Positions 15,673-26,795 of a DNA stretch of 33,651 bases are shown one piece after another. The notes beneath the pieces were generated by a model, which searched no databases, had not been told where the DNA came from, and saw nothing but the letters and a program-made list of their open reading frames with translations. The stretch's first letter is position 1. Each line of letters starts with the position of its first letter. Made by a program: the position numbers and the translations under genes. Origin of the DNA: Verrucomicrobiia bacterium (GTDB lineage Bacteria; Verrucomicrobiota; Verrucomicrobiia; Limisphaerales; DASXHY01); the NCBI GenBank assembly GCA_035629175.1, contig DASPIL010000074.1, positions 1 through 33,651 of the forward strand, in the 5' to 3' direction.

Positions 15673-16307
15673 TAGAACGCGCCCAGGGAATCATCCTGCG
15701 CACGCGTCCGTTTACCGAAACGAGCGTGATCGTCGATTGGTTGACGCCGGAACTTGGACGGATCAGCACCGTGGCAAAGGGAGCCCGCCGGGCGAAGTCA
15801 CCATTCCGCGGGAAAGTCGATCTTTTTTATGAGGCGGCGTTCAGTTTCACCCGCAGCCGGCGCTCGGAACTCCACACGCTGGCAGAGGTCATTCTCTTGC
15901 AAACCCATCCCGGCCTGCGACGCGAACTTGGCTACGTTCAGCAGGCCAGTTATGCCTCGGCGCTGATCGTTCAAACGACGGAGAAGGAAAGCCCGGTGCC
16001 GGAGATTCATGAGCTTTTCCACGGTTTTCTCGCGACATTGCCAAAGCGGCCGCCCCAGCCACGGAATATTTTTGCATTCGAACTGAAACTGCTGGCCTTG
16101 CTGGGATTGCAGCCCGATCTCGCTGAAGCGCGGCTAAGTCCTGAGACGCAGAATCTGACCGGGATCCTGACGAACGAGAGCTGGGAGACAATCGCGGAAC
16201 TCAAACCCGCGGCCACGCACGTGAAGCAGCTCCACGGTTTTCTTCACGGTTTCCTGATTTATCACCTGGAGAAGATCCCGAAGGGACGAAGCGACCTGCT
16301 CAGCTGA
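15669..16307 (+). CDS. recO: DNA repair protein RecO
   Basis: 212 residues, slightly shorter than E. coli RecO (242). The OB-fold N-terminus is clear (ERAQGIILRTRPFTETSVIV, then LTPELGRISTVAKGARR), followed by the helical domain with FELKLLALLGLQPDL. The zinc-finger cysteines found in some RecO proteins are absent. RecO acts with RecF and RecR to load RecA onto SSB-coated single-stranded DNA. It is the last gene of a plus-strand chain with overlapping starts and stops (phoH-ybeY-recO), and converges on ispG with an 82-base gap lacking an obvious terminator. Confidence 0.92.
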   Translation: MIERAQGIILRTRPFTETSVIVDWLTPELGRISTVAKGARRAKSPFRGKVDLFYEAAFSFTRSRRSELHTLAEVILLQTHPGLRRELGYVQQASYASALIVQTTEKESPVPEIHELFHGFLATLPKRPPQPRNIFAFELKLLALLGLQPDLAEARLSPETQNLTGILTNESWETIAELKPAATHVKQLHGFLHGFLIYHLEKIPKGRSDLLS

Positions 16308-16389
16308 AGGGTCGTGCGTCCAACCTGCACGAGTCGCGGAATCTCCCGTCGCGTCAGGATGCAGGACTGAAGCGGCGTGAACCGCGCGC

Positions 16390-18183
16390 CTACGAGACCA
16401 CGATGACGTTCTGCTCCTTCAAGTCTGGCTCAACCCACTTGCCGTGTTCGCGAATCAAATCGACAAGGCGGTCGACCGCTTCGTTCTCGGGGATATTGAA
16501 CTTGATCGGAGTTTTCCCGACGTAAAGGTTGATCTTGCCGGGAGCACCGCCGACGTAACCGAAATCTGCATCCGCCATTTCGCCGGGGCCGTTCACGATG
16601 CAACCCATGATTGCGATCTTCACGCCCTTCAAATGTTCCGTTCGCGCCTTGATTCTGGCCGTGACGGTTTGCAGGTTGAACAACGTGCGCCCGCAGCTCG
16701 GGCACGCCACGTAATCCGTCTTGAAACTGCGGCAGCCCGCCGCCTGCAGGATGTTGTAAGCCAGACGCAGGCTTTGCCCGGCGCCGGCTTCGCCCCGCAC
16801 CAGGATTGCATCGCCAATTCCATCGGCGAGCAGCGAGCCAATGACAACAGAGGCCCGAAGCAGGGCAACATCCGGTGTCAATGGTGCCGCCTCAAAATTC
16901 AGGCAGTCCTTCAGCAGAATGGGATTGTTCCGCCCCATGTGCCTCAGCTTGAGCGCCAGCAGGCGAAACGCGGGGATCGCGGGCAAAGAGATTCCATCCT
17001 TCACCGTGACCAATTGCGTGTCGCAGTTGATTTCAAAATCCTCCGCCGGATCAATCTCCGCGACGTTCAAGTCCTCGTAAACCGCCTCAGGCCTGACGTC
17101 AGCTTTCGGCGAAATCTTCGGCGCGACCTTGTCCCATGTCGCTTGGGTAACGACCACGCGCACCGTCTGGTCTCCGCCGCATTTATAAAGCGCGTTGAGT
17201 TCAATCTCCGGCGTCTGCCTTCGATGGAAATGGAACGGATCGAACGGGAACTCCGCAGCATTTCGTGCGACATGCGACGGCGTGAGAATAGGAACCTGCG
17301 CCAGCAAATCGCGGCAGACTGGAATCTCCCGCGGCGAATCCTCAGTTAGGGACACGCGAATCGTATCGCCCAGCCCGTCACACAGGAGGGATCCAATCCC
17401 TATGGCGCTCTTGATGCGGCCGTCTTCGCCCTCGCCTGCTTCCGTGACGCCCAGGTGAATGGGATAATTCCAATCCGCGCCCTCCTGTTCGAGGCGGGCG
17501 ACGAGCAACCGATAGCACTCGATCATCACCTTTGGATTCGATGATTTCATCGAGAACTTGAAATTGTGGAAATCGTGCTTGCGCGCAATGCGGGCGAATT
17601 CCAAAGCACTCTCCACCATGCCCAACGGAGTGTCGCCGTAGCGATTCATGATTCGATCGGAGAGCGAGCCGTGATTGGTCCCGATGCGGAGTGCGCGTTT
17701 CAGTCGTTTGCACTCCAGAACCAGCGGCGTGAACTTCTCTTCGATCCGCTGAAGCTCCGCGATGTATTGGTCGTCCGTGTATTCCTTGATCGCAAACTTT
17801 TTGGAGTCGGCATAATTGCCGGGATTCACGCGAACCACTTCCACCCATTTCACCGCTTCCATAGCGGCCTCAGGCTTGAAATGAATATCGGCAACGATCG
17901 GAACCTTGCAGCCTGCCCGCCGCAATTCCTCCACGATGCATCTCAAGTTCGCCGCGTCTTTGACGGTCGGCGCGGTGATGCGGACGATCTGGCATCCGAC
18001 GGCCACCAACTCGAGCGTCTGCCGAACGCACAGTGCGGTATCCATCGTGTCGCAGGTGAGCATCGATTGCACGACGACCGGGCGATCGCCGCCGATGATG
18101 ACGCCGCCGTCAGCAGGATCGCCCACGATAATCTCGCGGGATTTCCGGCGTTGATAAGCGAAGGGCGACTGGCAATAGCGCAT
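16390..18183 (-). CDS. ispG: 4-hydroxy-3-methylbut-2-enyl-diphosphate synthase, long form
   Basis: 597 residues, the long form seen in plants, chlamydiae and Bacteroidetes rather than the ~370-residue E. coli form. The TIM-barrel N-domain (VVVQSM, then IVADIHFKPEAAM, RVNPGNY) is followed by a large insert (about 270-420), then the ferredoxin-reductase-like domain with 4Fe-4S ligands C494 and C497 (CPSCGRT) and C528 (GCIVNGPGE). It reduces cyclic methylerythritol diphosphate to HMBPP, the penultimate MEP-pathway step. It lies downstream of rseP on the same strand; dxr, the first committed MEP step, is two genes upstream. Confidence 0.96.
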   Translation of the reverse strand: MRYCQSPFAYQRRKSREIIVGDPADGGVIIGGDRPVVVQSMLTCDTMDTALCVRQTLELVAVGCQIVRITAPTVKDAANLRCIVEELRRAGCKVPIVADIHFKPEAAMEAVKWVEVVRVNPGNYADSKKFAIKEYTDDQYIAELQRIEEKFTPLVLECKRLKRALRIGTNHGSLSDRIMNRYGDTPLGMVESALEFARIARKHDFHNFKFSMKSSNPKVMIECYRLLVARLEQEGADWNYPIHLGVTEAGEGEDGRIKSAIGIGSLLCDGLGDTIRVSLTEDSPREIPVCRDLLAQVPILTPSHVARNAAEFPFDPFHFHRRQTPEIELNALYKCGGDQTVRVVVTQATWDKVAPKISPKADVRPEAVYEDLNVAEIDPAEDFEINCDTQLVTVKDGISLPAIPAFRLLALKLRHMGRNNPILLKDCLNFEAAPLTPDVALLRASVVIGSLLADGIGDAILVRGEAGAGQSLRLAYNILQAAGCRSFKTDYVACPSCGRTLFNLQTVTARIKARTEHLKGVKIAIMGCIVNGPGEMADADFGYVGGAPGKINLYVGKTPIKFNIPENEAVDRLVDLIREHGKWVEPDLKEQNVIVVS

Positions 18184-18244
18184 GGGACAGAGTGTCAGGA
18201 TTCAGCGCCTTGGATTCAAGCGGTAAGCAGTTCCGGCGGGCGCA

Positions 18245-19666
18245 TCAGTTCTTGGGGGAGAAAACGATTTCATCGCTCTGGCGATCCGCTCGCGCGCTGC
18301 GAAACCAGTCGCCTGCATCGAAGAACGCGATGAACAACATGAAACCGATCAGGACCATTGCGCATGCGGATTGAATCGTTTGCAGGAGGCGCGCGCTGAC
18401 CGGCCGGCGCCGCACCGCCTCGATGAGCGCCAGCGTGATATGACCGCCGTCGAGCACAGGAAATGGCAGCAGGTTCAACAGCGCCAGGTTGACGTTCAGA
18501 ATGACGCTGAACCACAAGACACGGCGCCAGCCATTTTCGCTCTCAAAGAAATTCTTGTAGGCGCGCAGGATCATGACCGCGCCGCCCAGTTGCTGGAGCC
18601 CGATATCGGACTTCGGCGACGCCACGGCGCCAATTGTCGCAAATATCTGTCCAGCGCTTTCCGCGATCTGTTCCATTGGTTTTGGGTAGACCAATGTTTC
18701 ATTCGTGCTGCCGAACCAAAGCGCCACTCCAAAAACAGGGGGAGCGTTGGTGGGTTGGATCGGCGCTTCAGGCATCAGTTCCCGGTCAAACATCTGGTCG
18801 CCGCGGCGAATGGTGAACTTCACCGGTTGCAACGGACCATTCGTCAGCATTGCCTCAGCGTAGAGAACCGCATCAGGGGCGAGGATCTTCTCGTCATTGA
18901 TTGCGACGATCTCATCGTTCGGCTGCAATCCAGCCACAGCGGCCGGGCTGTTCGACAGCACCTGCGCAACGTGCGCGGGTCGCGCGGGGGCGATCAGGAC
19001 CTGGCGGAAGGACTTGCGCTGGTACCATTTCGTCGGCTCCCGGCGGGGCGCTGCATACGCCATGTGCTCCTGGCCGTCGCGCAGATACTTGAATGCAATG
19101 TTGGTTCCTTCGCTGGTGATGATTTTCCAGGTGATGCTCTTCCGTGAAGCGGAAAAGAATTCCGACACGGGCTCGCCGTCGATCTCGAGGATCTGGTCCC
19201 CGGGCCGCAGGCCAGATTTCCACGCGGGGCCGTTGGGAGAAACCCAGCCGATCGTGGTCGAACTTTCCACCGCGGGAACGGGACGGCCGACGCCCCAAAC
19301 CACGAACGCGAAAGCGACGGCGAGGAGGAAGCTGAAGAGGGGACCCGCAAACGCGACGATGATTTTATCAAGGGCGGAGATGTTGGGGAGCGGCTGTTCG
19401 GAGGTTTCGCTCTTGCCCTCGATGGCTTCCATCGAGGCCATCTGCGGGAGCGAGACGTAGCCGCCGGCGGGGATCCAGCCAAGGGCGTATTCGACGCCGC
19501 CGATGCGCCGTTTCCAGATGGGCTTGCCGAACCAGATGGCGAAGCGATCGATCTTCAAGCCGCGCCATTTTGCGGCGAGAAAGTGCCCGAGTTCATGCAC
19601 TCCAATGAGCAGATTGAAGAGCAGCAGCACTTCCAGGATGATCAGAATCACTTTAATCGTTGCCAT
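18245..19666 (-). CDS. rseP: RIP metalloprotease RseP (site-2 protease)
   Basis: 473 residues, inner-membrane. The first membrane helix contains the zinc site HELGH (H24, E25, H28). Two PDZ domains follow in the periplasmic part (about 135-205 and 215-290). The C-terminal helices carry NLLPFPVLDGGH with the third metal ligand D406. It performs regulated intramembrane proteolysis, typically cutting anti-sigma factors or signal peptides; the anti-sigma target is not in the window. The order uppS, (pfk), cdsA, dxr, rseP is the classic bacterial envelope-isoprenoid cluster, here interrupted by pfk. Confidence 0.95.
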   Translation of the reverse strand: MATIKVILIILEVLLLFNLLIGVHELGHFLAAKWRGLKIDRFAIWFGKPIWKRRIGGVEYALGWIPAGGYVSLPQMASMEAIEGKSETSEQPLPNISALDKIIVAFAGPLFSFLLAVAFAFVVWGVGRPVPAVESSTTIGWVSPNGPAWKSGLRPGDQILEIDGEPVSEFFSASRKSITWKIITSEGTNIAFKYLRDGQEHMAYAAPRREPTKWYQRKSFRQVLIAPARPAHVAQVLSNSPAAVAGLQPNDEIVAINDEKILAPDAVLYAEAMLTNGPLQPVKFTIRRGDQMFDRELMPEAPIQPTNAPPVFGVALWFGSTNETLVYPKPMEQIAESAGQIFATIGAVASPKSDIGLQQLGGAVMILRAYKNFFESENGWRRVLWFSVILNVNLALLNLLPFPVLDGGHITLALIEAVRRRPVSARLLQTIQSACAMVLIGFMLFIAFFDAGDWFRSARADRQSDEIVFSPKN

Positions 19667-19881
19667 ACTTGTAAAACCGCGGATTTCCGGTCAGCGAATA
19701 TACCGAGGAAAACCCCCGTGGCAACAACGCAGAAGGCTGGACGGGATCGGCCTTTCGGAGCGCCGATCGCAATCGGCTTGCGATCATCGAAGAACCGATC
19801 GCGGGGACATTGCGGCTATGTCGGATACCAAGGCAGAAACAGCGTTGCACGAATTGGCATCGCAGGAAAATTGTGGGTTAA

Positions 19882-19948
19882 GCCGACTGAAAGTCGGCGC
19901 TCCGACTTGAGGCCCGGCCGGATTGGAAGCCTGCCAGGCCTTGGCAGG
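19882..19948. repeat. Two palindromic hairpins in the dxr-rseP gap (REP-like)
   Basis: GCCGACT-GAA-AGTCGGC (19882-19898) and CCTGCCA-GGCCT-TGGCAGG (19930-19948) are perfect 7-bp hairpins in the 283-base gap between dxr and rseP. Neither is followed by a T-run on either strand, so they are not intrinsic terminators. The second lies right behind the dxr stop and could stabilise mRNA. No gene was found in the rest of the gap (19667-19881). Confidence 0.55.
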
Positions 19949-19949
19949 T

Positions 19950-21095
19950 TCAGGACGCAGCATGCTCCCGGGCCCAGGCATCGGCCTCCAGGATTTCATC
20001 AAGTGTTGGCCGTTCCACCACCTGATGCGCATTCATCGTTTTTTCGACCAGCGCCGTAATCTGCGGGAAATTAATCCTGCGATTTACAAAGGCATCCACC
20101 GCCACCTCATTGGCTGCATTGAACACCGCGGGCAATGTTCCACTGACCTCCCCTGCCCTGCGCGCCAGGTTGACGGCCGGGAATCGTTCCGTGTCCGGCT
20201 CTTCAAACGTCAGGTTGCCGATCGCCGGAAAATTCGTCTGAACGCGATCGCTCTTCGCGCGGTTCGGATACGTCAACGCATACTGAATCGGCAGGCACAT
20301 GTCGGGCGTCGAAAGCTGTGCGAGCAGCGAGCCATCCACGAACTCGACCATTGAATGCACAATGCTCTGCGGGTGAACCACCACGCCGACACGGGCCATC
20401 TCCATGTCGAAGAGCCACCGCGCTTCAATCATCTCAAGGCCTTTGTTGAACAACGTGGCTGAATCGATGGTGATCTTGCGGCCCATGACCCAGGACGGGT
20501 GCTTGAGCGCGCGTTCGACCGTGATTTCGGAAAATCTTTCGCGCGGCCACTCGGTCCGATTTCTAAACGGGCCGCCGCTGGCTGTCAGCAGAAGGCGGCG
20601 AACCGAGGACGGCGGCTTTCCGTCGAGACATTGAAAAATCGCCGAATGCTCGCTGTCTACTGCAAGCACGCGAACCCCGTGCCTGCGCGCTTCGCTCATC
20701 ACAATCTCTCCCGCCATCACAAGGATTTCCTTGGATGCGACCGCAATGTCCTTGCCCGCGCGAATTGCCGCGAGCGCCGGGCGCAAGCCCGCTGTCCCCA
20801 CGATCGCAATCAAAACGATATCCGCATTGGGCAGGGTCGCGAGCTTGAGCAGTCCGTCCATGCCGCAATGCACTTCAACGCTGGCGCCCAGGGCACTTCG
20901 AAGCGCGCTCGCCTTGGGAGGATCCTGGATCGAAATATGAGCTGGCTGATGTCGTCGCGTCTGTTCGAGCAGCAGTTCAACATTATTTCCTGCGGCAAGC
21001 CCGATAAGCTGGATTTGATCTGGAAGATCCTCCGCCACCTTGATCGTGCTGGTGCCGATCGACCCCGTGCTGCCAAGCAATACAACTCTCTTCAT
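19950..21095 (-). CDS. dxr: 1-deoxy-D-xylulose 5-phosphate reductoisomerase
   Basis: 381 residues. NADPH-binding LLGSTGSIGTSTI at the N-terminus, SKEILVMAGE (K122, E123), metal ligands in VDSEHSAIFQCL (D147, E149), and the substrate loop WVMGRKITIDSATLFNKGLEMIEA are all intact. It converts deoxyxylulose phosphate to methylerythritol phosphate, the first committed step of the MEP isoprenoid route, in the cytoplasm. It follows cdsA on the same strand after 22 bases. With ispG and uppS nearby, the block supplies and uses isoprenoid units for undecaprenyl carrier synthesis. Confidence 0.97.
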   Translation of the reverse strand: MKRVVLLGSTGSIGTSTIKVAEDLPDQIQLIGLAAGNNVELLLEQTRRHQPAHISIQDPPKASALRSALGASVEVHCGMDGLLKLATLPNADIVLIAIVGTAGLRPALAAIRAGKDIAVASKEILVMAGEIVMSEARRHGVRVLAVDSEHSAIFQCLDGKPPSSVRRLLLTASGGPFRNRTEWPRERFSEITVERALKHPSWVMGRKITIDSATLFNKGLEMIEARWLFDMEMARVGVVVHPQSIVHSMVEFVDGSLLAQLSTPDMCLPIQYALTYPNRAKSDRVQTNFPAIGNLTFEEPDTERFPAVNLARRAGEVSGTLPAVFNAANEVAVDAFVNRRINFPQITALVEKTMNAHQVVERPTLDEILEADAWAREHAAS

Positions 21096-21117
21096 GAATG
21101 GGAATGATTGTTGCCGA

Positions 21118-22050
21118 TCACGGCCGGGTGAGCACGTGGCGCAGATAAAGATACATCAGGGGCGCGTTGAACAGGAGGCTGTCGAGCAGGTCCAGGATGC
21201 CGCCGATCCCCGGGAACAGCTTTCCGGAATCCTTCACCCCGGCCTCCCGCTTGAAGATCGATTCGATCAAATCGCCGACGACCGCGCTGACACTCAGGAG
21301 CACGCCTAAAATCACTGCGTGCATGTAATTCATGCCGAACATGCGGTCTCCAAAAAAATATGCGAATGCAACGCTCGCGCCCGTTGAAACCAGGATCGCT
21401 CCACCGAACCCTTCCCACGTTTTGCCGGGACTGATCCGCGGAATCATCTTGTGCTTTCCTATGAGCGACCCCACCGCGTATGCGCCAGTGTCGCTGAACT
21501 TGGTCACGAGAATGAAATACAGGACGTAGATCTTGCCCGTGCCGGCAAGGGGTTCTGCGAACGAGAAGAATTGAATTTTTTGGATGAAGTTCAGGAGCCA
21601 CGGGACGTACATCAATCCGAACAGCGTCGTGGAAATCGCAAGAATGCCTGCCGTGTTGCTCCTGGCGAAAAACTGGCGCAGACACAATCCGAGCACGAAA
21701 AGAATCAGAAAGGAGGTTTCGAAATCATTGACGCGTGCAGGTGAATCCTGCCGCCCGACGACACCCGTCAGGTTCAGGAACGTTCCCGCCATGAGGAGAA
21801 TGCCGCCAAAAATGCCCCAGTTTCTGAAGCACACGAGATCCCGCTTTTGAACCAGCCCGTAGAATTCGATCAAGCCGACGATTGCGAGAAAAACCATCGT
21901 CGCGCCGAAAACGTAATCCGAGAGAACTTTGTTCTTTGAGAACAGCGCAGTGAGCACAACGGTCCAGAGAATCACCGTGCTGGTGAGCCGGCTGGCAAAA
22001 ATTTTCAGCTTTGACTGCGGTGCCGGCGCGGGCGCGGAAGCGTCAGACAT
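21118..22050 (-). CDS. cdsA: Phosphatidate cytidylyltransferase
   Basis: 310 residues from the Met at 22050 (MSDASAPAPAP). The longer frame to 22152 overlaps pfk and reads a low-complexity intergenic stretch, so it is rejected. A short Ala/Pro-rich cytosolic arm is followed by about eight membrane helices. The family C-terminal signature is recognisable: SAVVGDLIESIFKREAGVKDSG, then FPGIGGILDLLDSL, with the acidic and basic catalytic residues. It makes CDP-diacylglycerol from phosphatidate and CTP, the branch point to all anionic phospholipids, in the inner membrane. Followed by dxr. Confidence 0.93.
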   Translation of the reverse strand: MSDASAPAPAPQSKLKIFASRLTSTVILWTVVLTALFSKNKVLSDYVFGATMVFLAIVGLIEFYGLVQKRDLVCFRNWGIFGGILLMAGTFLNLTGVVGRQDSPARVNDFETSFLILFVLGLCLRQFFARSNTAGILAISTTLFGLMYVPWLLNFIQKIQFFSFAEPLAGTGKIYVLYFILVTKFSDTGAYAVGSLIGKHKMIPRISPGKTWEGFGGAILVSTGASVAFAYFFGDRMFGMNYMHAVILGVLLSVSAVVGDLIESIFKREAGVKDSGKLFPGIGGILDLLDSLLFNAPLMYLYLRHVLTRP

Positions 22051-22129
22051 GGGCGAAGAATGCGAAGGCACCCAGCGGCTGTCGAGAGTTTTGCGCTCCC
22101 CGAAAGCGCGCAAGCCGGCGCTCCTGCGG

Positions 22130-23254
22130 CTAATCCCCGAGATTTGTTCCAACGCGGCGGGCAGTTTCGATCCATGGATGATTCAGCGGAACCGTTTTCA
22201 ACCGGCCCGCGACTTCCGCAATCGGCACGGGTTTCACACCGTCGCCCCGCGCTGCCACCATGACGCCGAACACCTTGTCCAGGATCAACTGAGTGCACAT
22301 CGTTCCCAAGCGCGTCGCGAGCAACCGATCTCCTGCTGATGGAGTTCCACCACGCTGAACATAGCCAAGGATCGTCACGCGCGCCTCCAATCGAGTCAAC
22401 TCCTCCAACTCGCGCGAGAGGCGAAGCGTGTTCCCCGCGTGCTGCGCATTCAAAACGGCAAGGTCGGTCTTTGCCTTCTGCTTGGCCGCCTTGTTGGGTG
22501 CTGTTTGCTTGCGGCGCGCTGCCGCCAAAAAGTCGGCCGCCTCCGCCTTCGACATTGCTCCTTCTGCAACGGCAATGATGCTGAAGTTTGTTCCATGCTG
22601 CTGCCGTTTTCGAATCGCCGCCGCAATGTGCTGCACGTCATAGGGGATCTCCGGCACCAGGATGACGTCCGCGCCTCCTGCGATTCCGGCTCCGAGCGCC
22701 AGCCAGCCAGCCCGATGTCCCATGATCTCCGCAATGATGATTCGATGATGGCTGTGCGCCGTGCTGTGCAAACGGTCGACTGCGTCGGTCGCGATCCCGA
22801 GCGCAGTGTCGAAGCCAATCGTCGAATCGGTCATCGGCACGTCGTTGTCGATGGTCTTCGGCAGCGTCACGATGTTCAGTCCTTTTTCGACGAGCCGCAG
22901 CGCGTTCTTGTGCGTTCCCCCGCCCCCGATGCATACGAGCGCCTCCAGCCTGTTCCGCTCGTAATGCTTCACGATGATGTCGGTCACATCGCGGCTCTTG
23001 CCCTTGAAATCCATTTTATGCGGCTTGTCACGGCCTGTTCCAAGAATCGTTCCGCCCACGGTGAGAATTCCCGCAAGCGTGCTCTTGTCCAGATCGCACT
23101 GAAGATTTTCCGCCAATCCGCGAAAGCCATCGCGGAATCCGATCACCTCGATGCCTGATGCGACTGCGGCCTTGCCGACCGCGCGGATGGCGGCGTTCAA
23201 CCCAGGACTGTCGCCGCCAGCCGTGATGATCCCGATACGCCTGTTCTTCTTCAT
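22130..23254 (-). CDS. pfk: 6-phosphofructokinase (phosphate donor uncertain)
   Basis: 374 residues from the ATG at 23254, with AGGA just upstream; a TTG eight codons earlier is less likely. Nucleotide loop GGDSPGLN at 13-20, catalytic TIDND (134-138) and [13 protein letters not shown] are intact. Two positions matter for donor choice. The usual GGDG is GGGG here (G112 replaces Asp), and the residue before TIDND is Lys (K133), as in pyrophosphate-dependent enzymes and some ATP-dependent group III enzymes. About 35 extra residues, rich in Lys/Ala/Gln, lie near 245-280. It catalyses the committed step of glycolysis; the donor (ATP or PPi) cannot be settled by reading. It interrupts the uppS-cdsA pair. 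Confidence 0.9.
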   Translation of the reverse strand: MKKNRRIGIITAGGDSPGLNAAIRAVGKAAVASGIEVIGFRDGFRGLAENLQCDLDKSTLAGILTVGGTILGTGRDKPHKMDFKGKSRDVTDIIVKHYERNRLEALVCIGGGGTHKNALRLVEKGLNIVTLPKTIDNDVPMTDSTIGFDTALGIATDAVDRLHSTAHSHHRIIIAEIMGHRAGWLALGAGIAGGADVILVPEIPYDVQHIAAAIRKRQQHGTNFSIIAVAEGAMSKAEAADFLAAARRKQTAPNKAAKQKAKTDLAVLNAQHAGNTLRLSRELEELTRLEARVTILGYVQRGGTPSAGDRLLATRLGTMCTQLILDKVFGVMVAARGDGVKPVPIAEVAGRLKTVPLNHPWIETARRVGTNLGD

Positions 23255-23421
23255 ACGTCCTGTATCGCATCCTGACAAAGGAAGCGGGCGGCGTCATCCG
23301 GAAATCGCCGGAAAGGAAAGGCACTGCGAACCTGCCGTTCGACACAGGGAGCCAGTTCACCCCGCCGCATCGGAGGAGGGTGATCGATGCGCGTGCGGCA
23401 ACCACACCGCACACGGCGAAA

Positions 23422-24159
<738 letters not shown>

Positions 24160-24266
24160 GGGCAGGTTCGTGACGCCGTGTTTCAGGGTTGGAGCGCTGG
24201 AACCGGCGATCTGCTCAAAATCAGCTCTACTCCACGCAATCCAGCGCCTTCCGCCTTCGCGGATAC

Positions 24267-25550
<1,284 letters not shown>

Positions 25551-25615
25551 TCAGCAAGAAAGCATTCCAGCACTGCAGGAGCCTCTGGAGCGATCCGCTG
25601 CCGCCGCTTTGCGGC

Positions 25616-25644
25616 AAGAAAAATCCCCGAACTTGCATTCGGGG
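25616..25644 (-). terminator. Intrinsic terminator inside the purA leader
   Basis: On the minus strand CCCCGAA pairs with TTCGGGG around a six-base loop and is followed by ATTTTTCTT. No minus-strand gene ends here: purA starts 81 bases downstream and the candidate promoter lies 25 bases upstream. It could be an attenuator of purA or the end of a very short RNA. A small hairpin GCCGC-AAA-GCGGC follows it in the leader. Confidence 0.72.
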
Positions 25645-25668
25645 CAAAGCGTTCTTCTTTGCGGGCAA

Positions 25669-25697
25669 ACACTAGGAAGCCGGGGTAAACGTGTCAA
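25669..25697 (-). promoter_or_regulatory. Sigma-70-type promoter for the purA leader
   Basis: Minus strand TTGACA (25692-25697, perfect consensus), a 17-base spacer and TAGTGT (25669-25674, four of six). Transcription would start near 25662, giving a leader of about 125 bases before the purA ATG at 25535, with the terminator hairpin inside it. Confidence 0.6.
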
Positions 25698-25742
25698 TCC
25701 CCGAGCGCGCCGCGCGCGCACAACTCAGGACAGGGCGCCGTA

Positions 25743-25906
25743 GCGGCTGGCATCCTTGCCTGCTGTGGAAGCGGGCTTCTAGCCCGGTGGAAGGAACCTC
25801 AAACGGAGGCGAGCGCGTTGAGAGGGTCTGAGTGTCTCTCGTGCTTAACGATTTCTTCCGGGCGGCGAGGATGCACGCCCTCTACGTCAGGCAAGATGCC
25901 TGACGC
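25743..25906 (-). repeat. Dispersed palindromic element, copy 2 (no intron)
   Basis: An inverted copy of the element at 111-273, 164 bp. Bases 25876-25906 match 111-141 perfectly; CTCGTGCTTAACG at 25838-25850 is the counterpart of 165-177; the GGAAGCGGGCTTC region near 25767 matches the other half with a few changes. The perfect hairpin CGTCAGGCA-AGA-TGCCTGACG (25885-25905) is preserved, and the flank after it (CCACCC) lacks the intron boundary seen at copy 1. It lies between the purA promoter and the PHP gene, which is why a start for the latter at 25818 is not credible. Confidence 0.8.
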
Positions 25907-25988
25907 CACCCTCACCTCCGTTACGCTTCGCATAGCGACCATGGCGAATTACATCGACTCGCTTGCGATGCATTTGGAAACTCAGGCC

Positions 25989-26795
25989 ATGGCATTGCCC
26001 CCGGATCTGCACATGCATACACCGCTCTGCCGCCACGCGCGCGGCGAGCCTGTGGATTACGCGCGTCATGCCGCGTCCGTGGGACTTCGCGAAATCGGGT
26101 TTTCAGATCATTCACCCATGCGCGACCCCGACTTCGACGACTGGCGCATGCGCGCGGATCAACTCGACGAATACGTTGAGAAGGTGGAACGAGCGCGGCG
26201 GGAAGTTCCCGCGATCAAGATTCGTCTCGCGCTGGAAGTCGACTACCTTCCCGGACAGGAGGATTGGATCCGCGAACTCGCCCAGCGGCATCCGTGGGAT
26301 TACCTGATCGGCTCAGTCCATTATGTGTCGGACACGTGGGCCATCGACAACCCGCACATGCTTTCAGAATGGAAACAGCGCGACGCGGATGAAGTCTGGA
26401 CGTGCTATTTCGAGCGGCTGATGCAAGCGGCAGGGACGGGCTTTTTTGAGATTCTCGCCCACGCTGACCTTCCCAAGAAATTTGGCCATCGCCCCACTCG
26501 TGATTGTTCCCGCCTTTACCAGGGCCTCATCGCTTCGGCAAAACGGCATGCGTGCGCCATCGAACTGAACACGGCGGGCCTCCGCAAGGAATGCCGGGAG
26601 ATTTACCCAAGCCGCGAAATTCTCACGCTGGCCCAATCCGGGCAGGTCGCCATCACATTTGGGTCAGACGCGCATGCTCCCGAGGAAGTCGGCATGAACT
26701 TCAACGATGCGGTCGCACTCGCGCGCTCGGTGGGTTATGACAGTTGCTGCACGTTCGAAAAAAGGGCGCGGCACATCCTGCCGCTGCCAGCCTAG
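25989..26795 (+). CDS. PHP-domain phosphatase, histidinol-phosphatase (HisJ/HisK) type
   Basis: 268 residues from the Met at 25989 (MALPPDLHMHTPLCRHARG). Upstream in-frame starts at 25941 and 25818 would add residues encoded partly by the dispersed repeat. PHP metal-site motifs are present in order: DLHMHT (H8, H10), FSDHSP, LALEVDYLP, GSVHYV, ILAHADLPKKFG, GSDAHAPEEVG. Family members remove phosphate from L-histidinol phosphate, but related PHP enzymes use other substrates and no other his gene is visible here, so the role is inferred. Its stop shares the CTAG palindrome with the stop of the convergent gene. Confidence 0.85.
   Translation: MALPPDLHMHTPLCRHARGEPVDYARHAASVGLREIGFSDHSPMRDPDFDDWRMRADQLDEYVEKVERARREVPAIKIRLALEVDYLPGQEDWIRELAQRHPWDYLIGSVHYVSDTWAIDNPHMLSEWKQRDADEVWTCYFERLMQAAGTGFFEILAHADLPKKFGHRPTRDCSRLYQGLIASAKRHACAIELNTAGLRKECREIYPSREILTLAQSGQVAITFGSDAHAPEEVGMNFNDAVALARSVGYDSCCTFEKRARHILPLPA

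Noticed and set aside
25818-25988. Extended N-terminus of the PHP phosphatase from 25818
   Set aside because: The added residues are encoded largely by the dispersed repeat; the PHP fold begins at MALPPDLHMHT (25989).
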